64,000 nucleotides of DNA from Torymus aiolomorphi (Eukaryota; Arthropoda; Insecta; Hymenoptera; Torymidae): contig CM070877.1 of the NCBI GenBank assembly GCA_036365515.1, positions 83,240,522 to 83,304,521 on the forward strand, written 5' to 3'. Each line of letters opens with the position of its first letter. Positions within the stretch are counted from its first letter, which is position 1. Shown here one piece after another: positions 1 through 14,265 of the stretch. The translations under genes were made by a program, and so were the position numbers. Below the pieces are notes generated by a model. The model saw only the letters and a program-made list of their open reading frames with translations. It was not told the DNA's origin and searched no databases.

Positions 1-1041
1 GTACGCGTCTGGCCTTGACGCTGCGTTCACTTTTCTGAAGTCCACGCAGAAAGGGAACTTCCCGTTGGACTTGCGTACCATTACCACTGGACTTGACCAG
101 CCACTTGTCGAGGATTCTATTATTCCCGCGATTAGCATTTCCTCCACCTGTTTGTGCATCTCTTCCTCGAGTTTCTGAGATACAGGATAGTACTTCTGTT
201 TAATGGGTCTTGTAGATCCGACGTCTATTGCATGATCGATGCACGAAGTACACCTTAGTGGTGCCAGGCTGTTACCGATCAGCTGAGCTACTAAAGCTTC
301 TACCTCTCTGCGCTGTTCCTCTGTTGGGTCTGCCAACCCTATAGCTAATACGGACACGGTGTTGTTTGCGGTTATGGCTGCTACTTCTAACTTTACGCTT
401 GCATCGACATCCTTGAGATGCAGCGTGTTATCTGTGGGGTCTAAGACGGCGCTAAACTTCTTAATGAAGTTTACCCCCAAGTAGCACTCCGTGTCTAGGT
501 CTGGCATTATTGCGACGCGTACGTCTTTGCACACGCCAGCCACGACCATGGGCAGATACACCTTGCCAACCACTGCTATGCTTAGCCCGTTTGCCACCCG
601 TGCCGTTAGGCCGCTGGCTGGGATTAACTCTTTTCCACAAGCCGTACCGAGCTGTAGGCCGATCGAATTCACCCCAGTCCAGGAAGCTCCTGTATCGAAG
701 AGTGCTCTCAGCCTGTAACCGGCTACACCTACTTGAAGCTACCATCGCGAGCAAGTTTCTTGGTTGACTTCATTCGGTTGAACCACGGGTACTGCTTCAC
801 TCACTACTCCAGAGGATTGGACCGAGTTACCCTCGGTCTCTGGTGAGAGAGCTGGGGGCGGGCATGTGGTCATGTTTACCTGCCCCCCTGGCGTTTCCCT
901 GTTGGTTTTCGGCAGCATTGGGCTTATTATTGCCTCTCTTTTGCTCATATCCGGGTTCTCTTCGGTACTTTCGCTTTTGTGGAGGTCCGTTATTTCTCGG
1001 GCTTTGCGGCTTAGCCTGGTGGGTCGAGCTAATACCCCCAC
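1..1041 (-). pseudogene. Ty3/gypsy pol: protease and start of RT
   Basis: One minus-strand frame runs from about 1041 to the window edge. It carries an aspartic protease active site (ALFDTGASWTG, DTGAS at about 682-696) and then the N-terminal fingers of a gypsy reverse transcriptase near 1-180 (EEMLIAGIIESSTSG, SSPVVMVRKSNG, FCVDFRKVNAASRPDAY). The frame has one internal TAG at 739-741 just before the protease, so it is inactive or would need read-through. The rest of RT, RNase H and integrase would lie left of base 1. It overlaps the gag C-terminal frame at 827-1041, as a gag-pol frameshift would. The protease-to-RT order and the motifs make Ty3/gypsy firm; the exact clade is not resolved. 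Confidence 0.85.
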
Positions 1042-1671
1042 TAGGCTGGTTTGTAATTTGCCCGCCCTCCCGCCTCCTAGTTTCCCAGTTACCCTTCTTC
1101 TTAGGTTTTTTGTTTGGCGGCGGGCTAGGCTTTTGCCCCTTGTTCTCGTCGGTGCCTTTCTTTGTCAAGGCCGATAAGCATTCGGTCATGACCCGACGGA
1201 ACATAGACTCGAGGCCCTCTCGAGGCTCGTGCTGTTGGTGGCCCATCGCCGCCACGGCTGCATTCTGCTTTTTACGCTGATCCGTGGGCGGCTCTGTCGG
1301 CACGTAGGCAAATTCTGGCATGTACGTGCGCTCGGAGGGTGGTGGCGAGTGATACACCTTATCTGCCGCGAGCGTTCATTCGGCTTCCCGGGCCAAGTTC
1401 AGGAGCCCTCGGTAATCCGTAATTTGATTTCGCATTACCATCTTTTGCAGTTCTGGCCGTATGTCCCGGTGCAACATGTCTAACTGTTGAGCAATGCTAG
1501 GCACCGGAACTAACTTGAGGATCATGGCTTGTACATTTACTACGTAATCACGCGTAAGTTCATCTCCGCCTTGAGTCCTCGCGTTTATTTATGCCAGGAC
1601 GCGTTGCTGATGTCCCCTGTCCGCGCCATATATGTGAGTTATGGCCTCTTTGAAATCTAGCCACGACGGCC
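827..1671 (-). pseudogene. Ty3/gypsy gag, C-terminal half
   Basis: This is the continuation of the gag seen at 2283-2770. Right after the interrupting insertion the frame reads PSWLDFKEAITHIYGA and then LHRDIRPELQKMVMRNQITDYRG, a normal capsid C-terminal pattern. It ends in a lysine/proline-rich basic tail (about 1280-830) with no CCHC zinc knuckle. An in-frame TGA at about 1376-1378 and an earlier TAA near 1585 show it is broken. A basic tail in place of knuckles is known in some gypsy lineages, so its absence here need not be decay. Confidence 0.75.
1604..1671. repeat. 68-bp direct repeat, left copy
   Basis: This 68-bp piece of gag sequence (starts TTGCTGATGTCCCC, ends CACGACGGCC) recurs at 2215-2282 with a single T/C difference. 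The two copies flank the inserted transposon fragment exactly. Both lie in the same orientation, so they behave like an unusually long target duplication. Confidence 0.9.
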
Positions 1672-2214
1672 TCTCACTATTCGAGGTGCTTTAAAGTGAG
1701 TCCCCTTGCCTTTCACTGTTCGGGGTGCTTGATTATAGTGAGTCCCCTCTCCTCTCACTAATGTAAATAAATTTTTATTTAACCTCGAAGCAAGTATTCG
1801 AAATTACGACCATTTGCTTCATAGTCAAACGCCTTTGAAAATGGCGAACTTTGTTCTGCAAAGTTTGTCTCGGAATGGCAGCGCATACTCGACAAATCCT
1901 ATCCTGCGTATCTGCTCTTGTAGTGGGTTGTTGTTCAAAAATAGCATTTTTCAAATACCCCCATAAACAAAAGGCTGATGATGAAGTATGGGATGAAGAA
2001 GCAAGCCATTTCACCGGACCTCCTCAACCAATCCATCTAATACTAAAGTGTCTATTAAAAAATGCTGTTATTATGAACGTGAAATGTGATGCTCCACTAT
2101 CCTGTTAGAACCTGAAAAATAAATTTAAAAGAACCATTGACAACCTTCTTCGTAGATGTGAATGAAACATTTTTCGTAGATGTGTTTTTAATGATTACAT
2201 TATCAAAATTAGTC
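1672..2214 (-). mobile_element. Tc1/mariner-like (DUF4817-type) transposon fragment inserted in gag
   Basis: The 543-bp insert starts with antisense copies of the subterminal repeat (CTCACTAT..AAGTGAGTCCCC) found at the 3' end of the transposon near 18470-18600. It continues with an antisense transposase C-terminus. Its right part, up to AAAATTAGTC, is nearly identical to 16683-17088, so both belong to one deletion-derivative family. It disrupts the gypsy gag and is therefore younger than that element. Confidence 0.8.
1781..2106 (-). pseudogene. truncated DDE transposase C-terminus
   Basis: On the minus strand the text reads RWIG.GGPVKW, then LWGYLKNAIFEQQPTTRAD and AAIPRQTLQNKVRHF. This aligns without gaps to the transposase at 17455-18452. 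The SPDLTSPDF block carrying the last catalytic aspartate has decayed to SSSHTSSSAF, and the region upstream of the second aspartate is missing. It is clearly non-functional. Confidence 0.8.
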
Positions 2215-2282
2215 TTGCTGATGTCCCCTGCCCGCGCCATATATGTGAGTTATGGCCTCTTTGAAATCTAGCCACGACGGCC
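2215..2282. repeat. 68-bp direct repeat, right copy
   Basis: Right copy of the duplication at 1604-1671. It is immediately followed by the upstream part of the same gag, so removing one copy plus the insert restores a continuous capsid region. Confidence 0.9.
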
Positions 2283-2770
2283 ATGTGTGGCGGTTACTCC
2301 GGTACCAGGTGACTGCTACCCCCGTTAGGAGCACTGACAAACGAGGAAAGTACCTCGTCCTGTGTCAGATTAGCAAGAGTTCTGCATTCCTCTATTCTCG
2401 TGAGGAATAACTCAACGCTCTGCTCCTTTGAGGACCCTGAGAACTTGATGTGCCATTTTCGGATGATCTGGCCCACATCACAGTTCCTCTGCTGAGGCAA
2501 ATACGTATGCCACTCAGACGGGTCCTGGGTCGAGCCATTCCTTGTCTGGCGCTGGGAAGAATTTCTGGTATCATTCCTCCCAGCCTCTGTTGGGGACTGG
2601 AGACTCGGGCTGCTCCTGTTAAACTCCGCATACGTGAACTTGCCTTCGAAGTTCACGTGCGGTGATCCTCGTCTACGGCCCGTGCTTGGGGATTGAACTT
2701 TTTGTTCCAAGAGTGCTTGCCGAGTTTCTCTCGATTTTCTACTAACCGCACGAGAAAAGGGAAAAAAAAT
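2283..2770 (-). pseudogene. Ty3/gypsy gag, N-terminal half
   Basis: The minus frame from about 2770 reads through a Ser/Arg-rich N-terminus into a capsid pattern (IIRKWHIKFSGSSKEQSV, FLTRIEECRTLANLTQDEVL). A one-base frameshift near 2335-2345 moves the frame; after it, LTGVAVTWYRSNRHTWPSW joins the half beyond the insertion. The WYRS..WPSW block is the typical retrotransposon gag signature. No ATG is obvious at the start. The sequence turns into A/T homopolymers at about 2765, and I see no 5' LTR. Confidence 0.75.
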
Positions 2771-4327
2771 TTTATTTTTCGTCCAAAAAAAATAATTCGT
2801 ATCGGAAATACGAGAGGAGAAAAAAAAATTTCGAATCGAGAAAAAATTAATTAAAAAAAATTAATTATCGCTACAAAAAAAATTATTGTCGTTAAAAATT
2901 AATTTTTATTAAAAAACCGCTGCCAATTCATTGGCACGTAGCTTCCTCAAACTTGATTTACTGATTCCTTTAATTAATTTTTACTTCCAATATTTAAAAT
3001 TTCATACTTTATTTTGTACGATGTAAACGGCTTAAAATCGTTTTTATAAGTCTAACAACTCGTCAGGAGTTGATTTTACACGAGAATATTAAATAGTAAA
3101 ATTTTTTGTTTTAATATTATCCACAACTTTTGTATTTAACATTTTCGTGTAAAATCAAATCCAATCAAGTTATAGCCAAAAATCGCCCATTTTATTTATA
3201 GCTCCTCAAATATTTTAAATATAAAAGTTGTCGATAATATTGACATAAAACTTTTTCCCATTTAACATATTTCTGTTAAGTTAAATCCTATCAAGTTATA
3301 TAAAAAAAATAAGAAGGTTCTACTTTATTTTTACTCTTTCATACATAGAGCCATCCTCAATACATTTTAAAAAAATTGGGAAAATTTTATGGAAAATATT
3401 AACTTGAAATTTTTTAAATATCTTTGAAATTTAAGGACCAATCATTTTGCCCGAATAACTCGACCGAAAACTATCCAAAATCCACCTCTACGAGGAATTT
3501 TGAAGCGCTTAAGTCAATTTTTACTCCCGCAATAGTTGGACATACCAAACTCATTTTTTTCATTTTTCAATGTTTACGTTTTTATTAATAACAAAAGAAC
3601 CGTAATAGCTAGACAAATAATTTTTTTTAGAAAATATAGGTCTTGAAATTCTCTTTCGAATGCCGCCAACCCGATTCAAATACATAAAGCCGTTCTCGAG
3701 AAATTACGATTTAAAAAAAAAGTGAAAAAAATTTTAACCTCAAATATCTCCGAAATTTATGGATCAATCCTTTTGCCCAAAGAACTCAATCGATTGTGAT
3801 ACAAAATGTACCACTAAAAAAAATTTCAAACTGATTAAGACAATTTTACTCTACTTATTGAACGACAAAAAAAAACACTTCTTTTTATAAATTATTTTTT
3901 TTCTCCAAAAATAATGAATAAAAAAACCTAAAAATTTAGTAAGTTATAGTACTCAGTATTCTTTATAACCAAAAAAATATTCATGTTAATATCTTTTTTT
4001 AATTTTGAAATATAACCTATTTACTAAAAATGACGTTTTCATGAATAACTTATGACGAAATATAGCTAACGGCTTTTTTTTTTTTTTAAATTGTAGAAAA
4101 TTTTATTCTGCATACAGAGAATTTATCGTATATAAATAATATTTGTTCTAAATATAAAAAAAATTGAAAATAAAAATTTTGAAAATTTAAAAATGGCGAT
4201 AAAAAACAAAAAAATCGATTTTGACAAAAATAAAATATTGACCCCAATTGTTGAAGCAAAATCTGAAAAAATGATCACTCTCTCGTTAAAATCGGTTGAG
4301 TAGATCATGAGATATCAGAGTATACGG

Positions 4328-4397
<70 letters not shown>

Positions 4398-4560
4398 CCA
4401 TACGGACATTTTCTAAAAATGGTGTATTTCGATTCCAAATTTTCTATACAACATTCCTAAGACATTATCTCACAAACTTTTTTTTTTACTATCACAAAGC
4501 TTCCTCTAGGAGGAAGCAAAATTTTTAATTGTTAAAAACAATTACCTAACGCACAAAAAT
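2771..4560. other. AT-rich intergenic stretch, no gene
   Basis: About 1.8 kb of A/T homopolymer runs and weak internal similarities (the segments around 3060-3180 and 3180-3310 resemble each other). The last part, leading into a CA repeat, looks like the 3' tail of a decayed retroelement, but no coding remnant supports that. I see no gene. Confidence 0.5.
4334..4396. repeat. (AC)n microsatellite
   Basis: About 63 bp of nearly pure CA dinucleotides, entered through TACATACA steps. Any open frame across it (poly Thr-His) is an artefact of the repeat. Confidence 0.95.
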
Positions 4561-4569
4561 TTCGCGATC

Positions 4570-5840
4570 AATATCTCTCCACGTCGGCACTCTAGGTCGA
4601 GGGTCATTGGCAATCGCTCGCCTTACCTCTCAACTGCTCTCTCGCAACAGCACGGCTGTGTCACGCACACGCACACACGCGCCTACGAGCTGCGGCACGA
4701 AGAGCCTTTCTTTGCAGCTTGCACTCAGTTACGCTGCTGAGCTTCTTCGCACCAAGCTTCGCCGCCAATCACGTACGGGCCGCGGGTCCTTCTTCACCCT
4801 CAGAACGTTGTGGCGCCAGTAGTAACGGGATGGCTAGTGGGGGAAAATCCCAAAAAGACACAGGCCAGCGATACCCTAGAACACGGTGCCACGGGTGTCA
4901 GGCTAAAATGACTTGCCCGGGGATCTGCTCCTGGAATCCCGGAAACAACGTGAAGATCGCACTAATTGGATCGCTGAGTGAAAAGCGCGCGCTCGAAGAG
5001 TAAAGCGCGAGGCCGCTACGCTCAGATATAAAAACGACCGGCGGAGTCGTTTTCCCGCGGAGGCGGCGGTATACGGGAGAAGTACAGGTTGTAATGAACA
5101 ACGCGACGAGTAACTAGATATCACAGTATATTAAAATCACTAACAAATACAAGCACGACGCACGTGCTGATTAAAAGAATAAGTTAGTCCGCGTGCGACA
5201 GTTAATATTTAAACGCGCTAACGATACGGCGCACGGTGTTAAAGTACGGCGGGCTGACATGCACCCGCGCGTACAGGCACAGAAAGTTTGCACGGGGCGA
5301 TTTCCGTGCAAACCTTTACATTTAACGCAAGAGATGAGAGTACAAGACTTACTTTTGGAAGGAGCAGCCGGTGCACTCGGCTCTCTCTCGCTCTCTCTCG
5401 CTCGCACAGTAGTTGAGCGCTATGTCTCTCTCTCTCTCTCGTACTCGCTGTATCGGGTCGGAAGGCGGGCTGGCTGCCAGCTCCTCGCTCGCTGCCTCGT
5501 GCGGCTCACGCTGCTCGGGATCACTCTCTCTCTGTCTCTCTTTCACACGCATACACGATGCTCAGCGCCTCCACTACACTCTCGGTAACTATAAAAAGAC
5601 AGGACGGCGCGGACGAGGTAACTTTCGAGAGACACGCTGGAGAGAAGTTCACGGCACGATGGGAGATACGAAGATGGCTGCCGTGACTCGCATAAAGCCG
5701 TAGCAGCTTTGCGGGTACGCGACGGGCATATTACGCGTCGTCAGACCGTTCTAATCCAATCGGGATGCTCGCGCCCCCAGTGAGCATGCCTGCTCGGCGC
5801 GGAAAATTCGAATCCCGAATTACCTAACTCGCGCACGCGT
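4570..5840. other. GC-rich block with TATA-like sites, possible LTR or promoter region
   Basis: Composition changes sharply from AT-rich to CpG-rich at about 4570 and back at 5840. Two TATA-like sites are visible on the plus strand: ATATAAAAACG near 5027 and ACTATAAAAAGACAGG near 5590. The block has CT-rich microsatellite runs at 5387-5440 and 5525-5545. The open frames inside are low-complexity and match nothing I know. A solo LTR or a host promoter/CpG region would both fit, and I cannot decide between them. Confidence 0.3.
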
Positions 5841-5841
5841 T

Positions 5842-5844
<3 letters not shown>

Positions 5845-5907
<63 letters not shown>
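5845..5907. repeat. (TA)n microsatellite
   Basis: About 63 bp of perfect AT/TA dinucleotide directly after the GC-rich block. Confidence 0.95.
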
Positions 5908-5911
<4 letters not shown>

Positions 5912-6586
5912 TCTTGAAAGGGGTTTATAAAGCCCGTTTGTTTTTTTATATATAGGGGTTTAGGCGGACCGACCTAGAGTCTATAACCCCAGGGTCCATT
6001 ATTTCTTTAACTACTAATTTAAGTAACTATTTGCCATAGGGAACTCTCGGCTGTAGGTACTAATATACAGGGTTGGGCTCCATAAACCCCGATAAGTGTA
6101 TATTTATCTCAAAGGTAACTTATGTGGACGCATTCTTAATGGGAACGGTACTTATGCGGACTTTCATAGACTTATGCAGACATTTTTTAGTGTCTACATA
6201 GAGAGAGAATTATTTCTTTAGTCAAGCGTAACTTCTGCAGACACGCGTCTAATGGAAACGATACTTATGCGGACGACTGACGTAAACGGATCGGGACTTA
6301 TGCGGACGAGTCTGCACATGTACCTATACATATGTTTATATATATATATATATATATTTATGTTTTATGTTAGTTTCTAGGACATTCCAGATGTTTAACG
6401 TTGGTTTCGGGGACATTTGTTAGTTTTGGGGACAGAGCCTGAATCTACATATGTTTAACGTCAGTTTTGAGGACATCGGCCCCCATAAGAGACATTATTT
6501 CTTTAGTCACGTATAGGTATACAGTAACATGGGGTCCTGGGAACTAACGTTATACAAGTTTATATATATAAATATATATATATTAG
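5908..6586. repeat. dispersed-repeat segment with ATTATTTCTTTAGTCAC motifs
   Basis: Part of this segment (5908-6095) is an inverted copy of 10475-10610; both carry the text for 'CTCCATAAA', 'CCTGTATATTAGTACCT' and 'GGACCCTGGGGTTATAGAC'. The motif ATTATTTCTTTAGTCA occurs near 6000 (diverged), 6209 and 6494. Short internal repeats of 'CTTATGCGGAC' and 'TTAACGT.AGTTT.GGGGACA' are also seen. No coding capacity. Confidence 0.6.
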
Positions 6587-6626
6587 GGGGGCTTCGCCAC
6601 CTGCTCGCTCCGCTCGCCAACCCCCA
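6587..6626. repeat. short GC-rich dispersed motif
   Basis: A GC-rich stretch (GGCTTCGCCACCTGCTCGCT and onward to CGCCAACCCCC) that recurs at about 13481-13516 in otherwise AT-rich DNA. It is flanked by G or C tracts and looks like a terminal or subterminal block of a repeat family. Confidence 0.6.
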
Positions 6627-6849
6627 TTATTAGAGATAAATATTAATAATAATGAATGAGGATAATCTTCTATTACATAATATCATGAAACACTTATTTT
6701 TTCATTTAAAATTTCTGTAATGTTTTTTAAAAACATTATTCTTAACATTTATTAATTTTTAAAATATTACGTATATTATATTTAACAAAATAATGCAGAA
6801 TATATATGTAGTTCATTACGTCAGCTCTGATTTTATTTGTAACTTATTG

Positions 6850-9705
6850 ATTATAAAATCCAGTAATATTTCAATTTTTGGCCGCCATTTTATATTTACA
6901 AAATCTGAGTTCAGATTCCTAATCAGCGAATCCGGAAACTCACTATATACAATTTTCAACAAACTCGAGTAAAATTTTAATTTTTGTTAGCTTAGGTCCA
7001 CCAGTTTGAATTAAAATTTTCAGCAAAATCCAATAATATTTCAATATGTGTCCGACATCTTAGATCCGCCATTTTGAATTCTGACAATCTGAGTTGAGAT
7101 TCGTAATCTAGAAATCCCCTACATAAAATTATTAGCAAAATCCAGTATTATTTAGATATTTTGCAGCCATTTTCAATTTTTAAAATATGAGATTAGGTTC
7201 GTAATAATCGAATCCAGAAATCCCGTATATACAATTTTCAGCAAAATCCAGCAATATTTCAATATGTAACAGCCATTATCGATTGGCAATTTGGAATTCT
7301 GAAAATCTGAGTTCAGATTCGTAATCATCCAATGTAGAAATCCCGTACATACAGTTTTCAGCAAAATCCATCAATGTTGGAATATTTGTCCTCCATCTTC
7401 GATTCGCCATTTTGAATTCTGAAAATCTGAGTTCGGATTCGTAATCAGCGAATCCAAAAATTCAGTATATTCAATTTTTAGCAAAATAGAAAAGTTCAAT
7501 TTTTGGCCGCCATCTTGGGTATGCCATTTTGAAGTTTCATAATCTGAATTCTGATTCATCATCATGCGAATCCAGAAATTTCCCATATGCAATTGTAAAA
7601 TTCAGCAATATTTCAATATTTGGCAGCCATTTTGAATTGGCAAAATATGAGTTCAGATTCGTAATCAGCGAATCCAGATGGGTTCCCTATATACAATTTT
7701 CAGCGAAATCCAGAGATATTTGAATATTTGGCCTCCATCTTCGATGCGCCATTTTCAATTCTGAAAGTCTGAGTTCGAATTCATAATCAGTGAATCAAAA
7801 CACCCAACATACAATTTTCAGGAAAATCCAGTAATTTTTCAATTTTTGACAGCTATTTTCTATTTACAAAATCTGATTTCAGATTCCTAATAAGCGAATC
7901 CGGAAACCCATAATATACAATTTTTAGGAAATTCCGGTAAAATTTCAATTTTTGGCCGTCATCTTGGGTCTTCTATTTTGAGTTTTCAAAATCGGAGTTC
8001 AGATTCATAATCAGCGGATCGAGATACGCTTATATACAATTTTCAGCAAAATCCAATAATATTTGAATATTTGGCCTCCATCTTCGATCAGCCATTTTGA
8101 ATTCTGAAAATCTGTGTTCAGATTCATAATCAGCGATTATAGAAACCCCTATATACAATTTTTAGCAAAAGCCAATATAATTTAAATATTTTGCCGCCAT
8201 TTTGAATTTTTAAAATCTTAGTTCAGATCCGTCATAATCGAATTCAGAAATCCCGTATATACAATTATCAGCAAAACCTAGTAATATTTCAATTTTTGGA
8301 AGCCATCTTGGGTCCTCTATTTTGAATTTTCAAAATATGAGTTACGATTCCTAATTACCGAATCCGGAAACCCACTGTAGACAATTTTTAGCAAACTCGA
8401 GTAAAATTTCAATTTTTGTTAGTCATCTTGAGTCCACCAGACTGAATTTTCAAAACATATGTTCAGATTCATAATCAGCGAAACCAAAAATCCGGTATAT
8501 ACAATTTTCAGCAAAATCCAATAATATTTCAATATTTGACCACCATCTTCGAATCCGCCATTTTGTATTCTGAAACTCTGAGTTCAGATTCGTAATCAAC
8601 GTATCCAGAAATGCCTTTTATACAATATTCAGCAAATCCAGTAGTATTTGAATATTTCGCCTCCATCTTCGATCAGCCATTTTGAATTCTGAAAATCTGA
8701 GTTATGATTCGTAATCAGCGAATCCACATACCCCTTATGTACAATTTTCAGCAAATTCCAGTAGTTTTTGAATATTTTACCTCCATTTTCGATCAGCCAT
8801 TTTGTATTCTGAAAATCTGAGATGTGATTCGTAATCAGCGAATCCACATACCCCTTATATACAATTTACAGCACAATCCAGCAGTTTTAGAATATTTCGC
8901 CTCCATCTTCGATCAGTCATTTTGAATTCTGAAAATCTGAGCTCAGATTCGTAATCAACGTAACCAGAAATCCCTTTTATACAATTTTCAGCAAATCCAG
9001 TAGTTTTTGAATATTTCGCCTCCATCTTCGATCAGCCATTTTGATTTCTGAAAATCTGATTTGGGATTCGTAATCTGTGAATCCACATATTCCTTATATA
9101 CAATTTTCAGCAAAATCGAGTAAAATTTCAATTTTTGTTAGCGATCTTGCGTCCACCAGTCTGAATTATCACAATATATGTTCAGATTCCTAATCAGCGA
9201 AACCAAAAATCCCGTATTAAGGTAATACAAACTTCAGCAAAATCTAATAATATTTCAATATTTGACCACCATCTTTGAATCCGACATTTTGAATGTTCTT
9301 AATCTGAGTTCAGATTTGTAATAAGCGACTCCAAAAACTCCTTATATACAATTTTCAACAAAATACCGTAATATTTCAATATGTGGCCGACACCTTCGAT
9401 CCGCCATTTTGAATTCTGAAAATCTGAGTTGAGCTTCGTAATCTAGAAATCCCCTAAATACAATTATTAGCAAAATCCAGTATTATTGAAATATTTTGCT
9501 GCCATTTTCAATTTTTAAAATCTAAGTTCAGATTCGTAATAATCGAATCCAGAAATCCCGTATATACAATTTTCAGCAAAATTCAGTAATATTTCAATAT
9601 GCGGCAGACATTTTCGTTCCGTTATTTTGAATTTTCAAAATCTGAGTTCAGATTCCTAATCAGCGAATCTTGATACCCCCTATATACAATTTTCAGCAAC
9701 ATATC
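6850..9705. repeat. 120-bp satellite array, about 24 copies
   Basis: Head-to-tail monomers, many exactly 120 bp long (for example 7201, 7321 and 7441 start identically with GTAATMATC/GTAATCAGC). Each contains TACAATTTTCAGCAAAATCC, a GCCATCTT-type site, GCCATTTTGAATTCTGAAAA and AGATTCGTAATCAGCGAATC. Divergence between copies is moderate (roughly 10-25% by eye), so the array is not freshly homogenised. Because 120 bp is 40 codons, long minus-strand open frames repeat every unit; I regard these as by-products of the period. Confidence 0.92.
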
Positions 9706-9714
9706 TATAAGACA

Positions 9715-9900
9715 TTAGTTGTAGTGGGGTAGGTGGAGGGGTATGCGGAGGGGTAGGTGGAGGGGTAGGTGGACGGGTAGGTGGAGTGGGTGGAGGGGAG
9801 TGGAGGGGCAGACGCCCTTCAAAATAACGTAAAATTTGAAAGAATTTAACGGTAAGAAGTGGAGGGGAGGTGGTGGGGTGGTGGAGGGGGTGAAGGGGAT
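9715..9900. repeat. G-rich minisatellite (about 12-bp unit)
   Basis: Repeats of GGGGTAGGTGGA and related units, interrupted at about 9800-9850 by a short AT-rich piece, then GGAGGGGAGGTGGTGGGG. All G-runs are on the plus strand, so quadruplex formation is possible. The interrupting piece matches, in reverse, the sequence beside the G-rich block at 15870-15930. Confidence 0.85.
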
Positions 9901-9949
9901 AGGTACCCATATTTGCCCTTACAACTATATAATATAGGAAGATATATAA

Positions 9950-10463
9950 CAATGGGAATTGGTATATTTGAAGAGATATCAACGTATAGATCGGTACTTT
10001 TGAAGAGATGTCGCCATTTTGAAGAGACTCCTCAAATTTCACAAAGCAAGAATCCCGAATTTTGAGGAGAAATCTATACTCCCTTTTCCAAGAGTCGGTA
10101 ACCTGAGGGTTATTATTTCTTTAGTCACATTGTCCGAACTCTGAGCGAAAGGTTCACATCTCAAAAGTACCAATTTACAAACATATATATATATATATAT
10201 ATATTATAACTATGGGAATTGGTATATTTGAAGAGATATCAATGTATAGATCGGTACTTTTGAAGAGATGTCGGCATTTTGAGGAGACTCCTCAAATTTC
10301 TCAACGCAAGAATCGCGACTTTTGAGGAGAAATCTATACCCCATTTTCCCAGAGTCGGTAACCTGAGGGTCATTATTTCTTTAGTCACATTGTCCGAACT
10401 CTGAGCGAAAGGTTCACATCTCCTCAAAAGTACCAATTTACAAACATATTATATATATATATA
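9950..10463. repeat. 255-bp tandem duplication
   Basis: Two copies, about 9950-10205 and 10208-10463, each running from AATGGGAATTGGTATATTTG through CCTGAGGGT and the 17-bp ATTATTTCTTTAGTCAC motif to ACCAATTTACAAACATAT and a short (TA)n. The copies are nearly identical, so the duplication is recent. Confidence 0.9.
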
Positions 10464-10474
10464 ATTATCTCCCA

Positions 10475-10620
10475 TCCGTTTATGGAGCCCATCCCTGTAT
10501 ATTAGTACCTACAGCCCAAAGATCCCTATGGTAAGTGACTAAAGAAATAATGGACCCTGGGGTTATAGACTCTAGATCGGGCTCCATAAATTTTTTGAAA
10601 CAAATATATATATATATAAA
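10475..10620. repeat. inverted copy of 5908-6095
   Basis: Reads, in reverse complement, the same order of blocks as 5908-6095, including GTGACTAAAGAAATAAT followed by GGACCCTGGGGTTATAGAC. Together the two copies bracket the satellite region in opposite orientation. Confidence 0.75.
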
Positions 10621-10635
10621 ACGCCGGTTTTATTT

Positions 10636-13331
<2,696 letters not shown>

Positions 13332-13409
<78 letters not shown>
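13332..13409. repeat. (TA)n then (TG)n microsatellite
   Basis: About 56 bp of TA running directly into about 22 bp of TG. Confidence 0.95.
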
Positions 13410-14265
13410 TTCACTGAATGAATGACATTTTTATTTTATTAAAATAATTATATATTTTTCTATATATGATTTTATATAGCTTCGCCCCCCTGCTCACTCC
13501 GCTCGCCAACCCCCGACGTGTTGAAGAAATTAATATAATAAAGAATGTTTTAAATTATATATTTTTGATAAAAATGATTGTTTGATAAAGTCATAGATAA
13601 TTTATTATTTTAATAATTGTTACCATAAGCAACAAAAAACTCCTTTTTTTCATTAGAAAAAATATAGTATTATGGTATGCTTACATATTTCATTTTTTTC
13701 GTAAAATCATCATTTTTATTTAATTTAAACCATGCTGTTAATGTAGTTTCCCATTTATTTAAAGCATTTAATACAGCTTTTTTATCAAAAATAATCTTCT
13801 GCTGATTTTTTGTATGAATAGATAATCTTATAACTGTAGGACTTCTACCACACACCGAAAATTGTTGTAATCGTCATGCAGCTTTCATTGAACTTAAATT
13901 AACTCAATTTTTTTTTATCAGAATCTAATTTTACTGATGCACTTTCAATATTACTTAAATCTAAAGGTAATCTAAATGTAAGATGACTGGTCATACCCTT
14001 TCGTAATAAAATAGAATCTATTCCTGTCCAAGCTATAGATAAAAACTTTTTTTTTTTAATGTAATAAAATAATATATCAAAGTTTTATATAAAAATATTT
14101 TACCAGATATTTTATCAAGATAATAAAAAACGAGAATTCGACCGTAGCGAGAAGTACCTTATTAGTTCAGCAATGCATTTTTGTTCCTATATTACTATTT
14201 ATTAAAAAGATCTAATTCCTTTTCTTATATCATTTATTTTTTATTATATGTCTAAGATATATTAG
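13410..14265. other. AT-rich stretch, GC-rich motif copy, no gene
   Basis: Includes the second copy of the GC-rich motif (13481-13516). A short minus-strand frame at 13670-13855 has ordinary-looking composition (KNQQKIIFDKKAVLNALNKW) but I do not recognise it and it has no neighbours that support it. Confidence 0.4.

Noticed and set aside
843..1280. Plus-strand hydrophobic open frame of 145 codons
   Set aside because: It is antisense to the basic gag tail, and the gag frame continues known gag sequence on both sides.
4307..4528. Thr-His repeat open frame
   Set aside because: It is the translation of the (AC)n microsatellite.
5193..5588. 131-codon plus frame in the GC-rich block
   Set aside because: It is dominated by CT-repeat translation (Ser-Leu runs) and has no recognisable start context or domain.
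7173..8847. Minus-strand open frames within the satellite as a repeat protein
   Set aside because: The frame stays open only for one or two monomers at a time and the amino acids follow the DNA repeat. Stops are scattered, so selection for coding is not supported.
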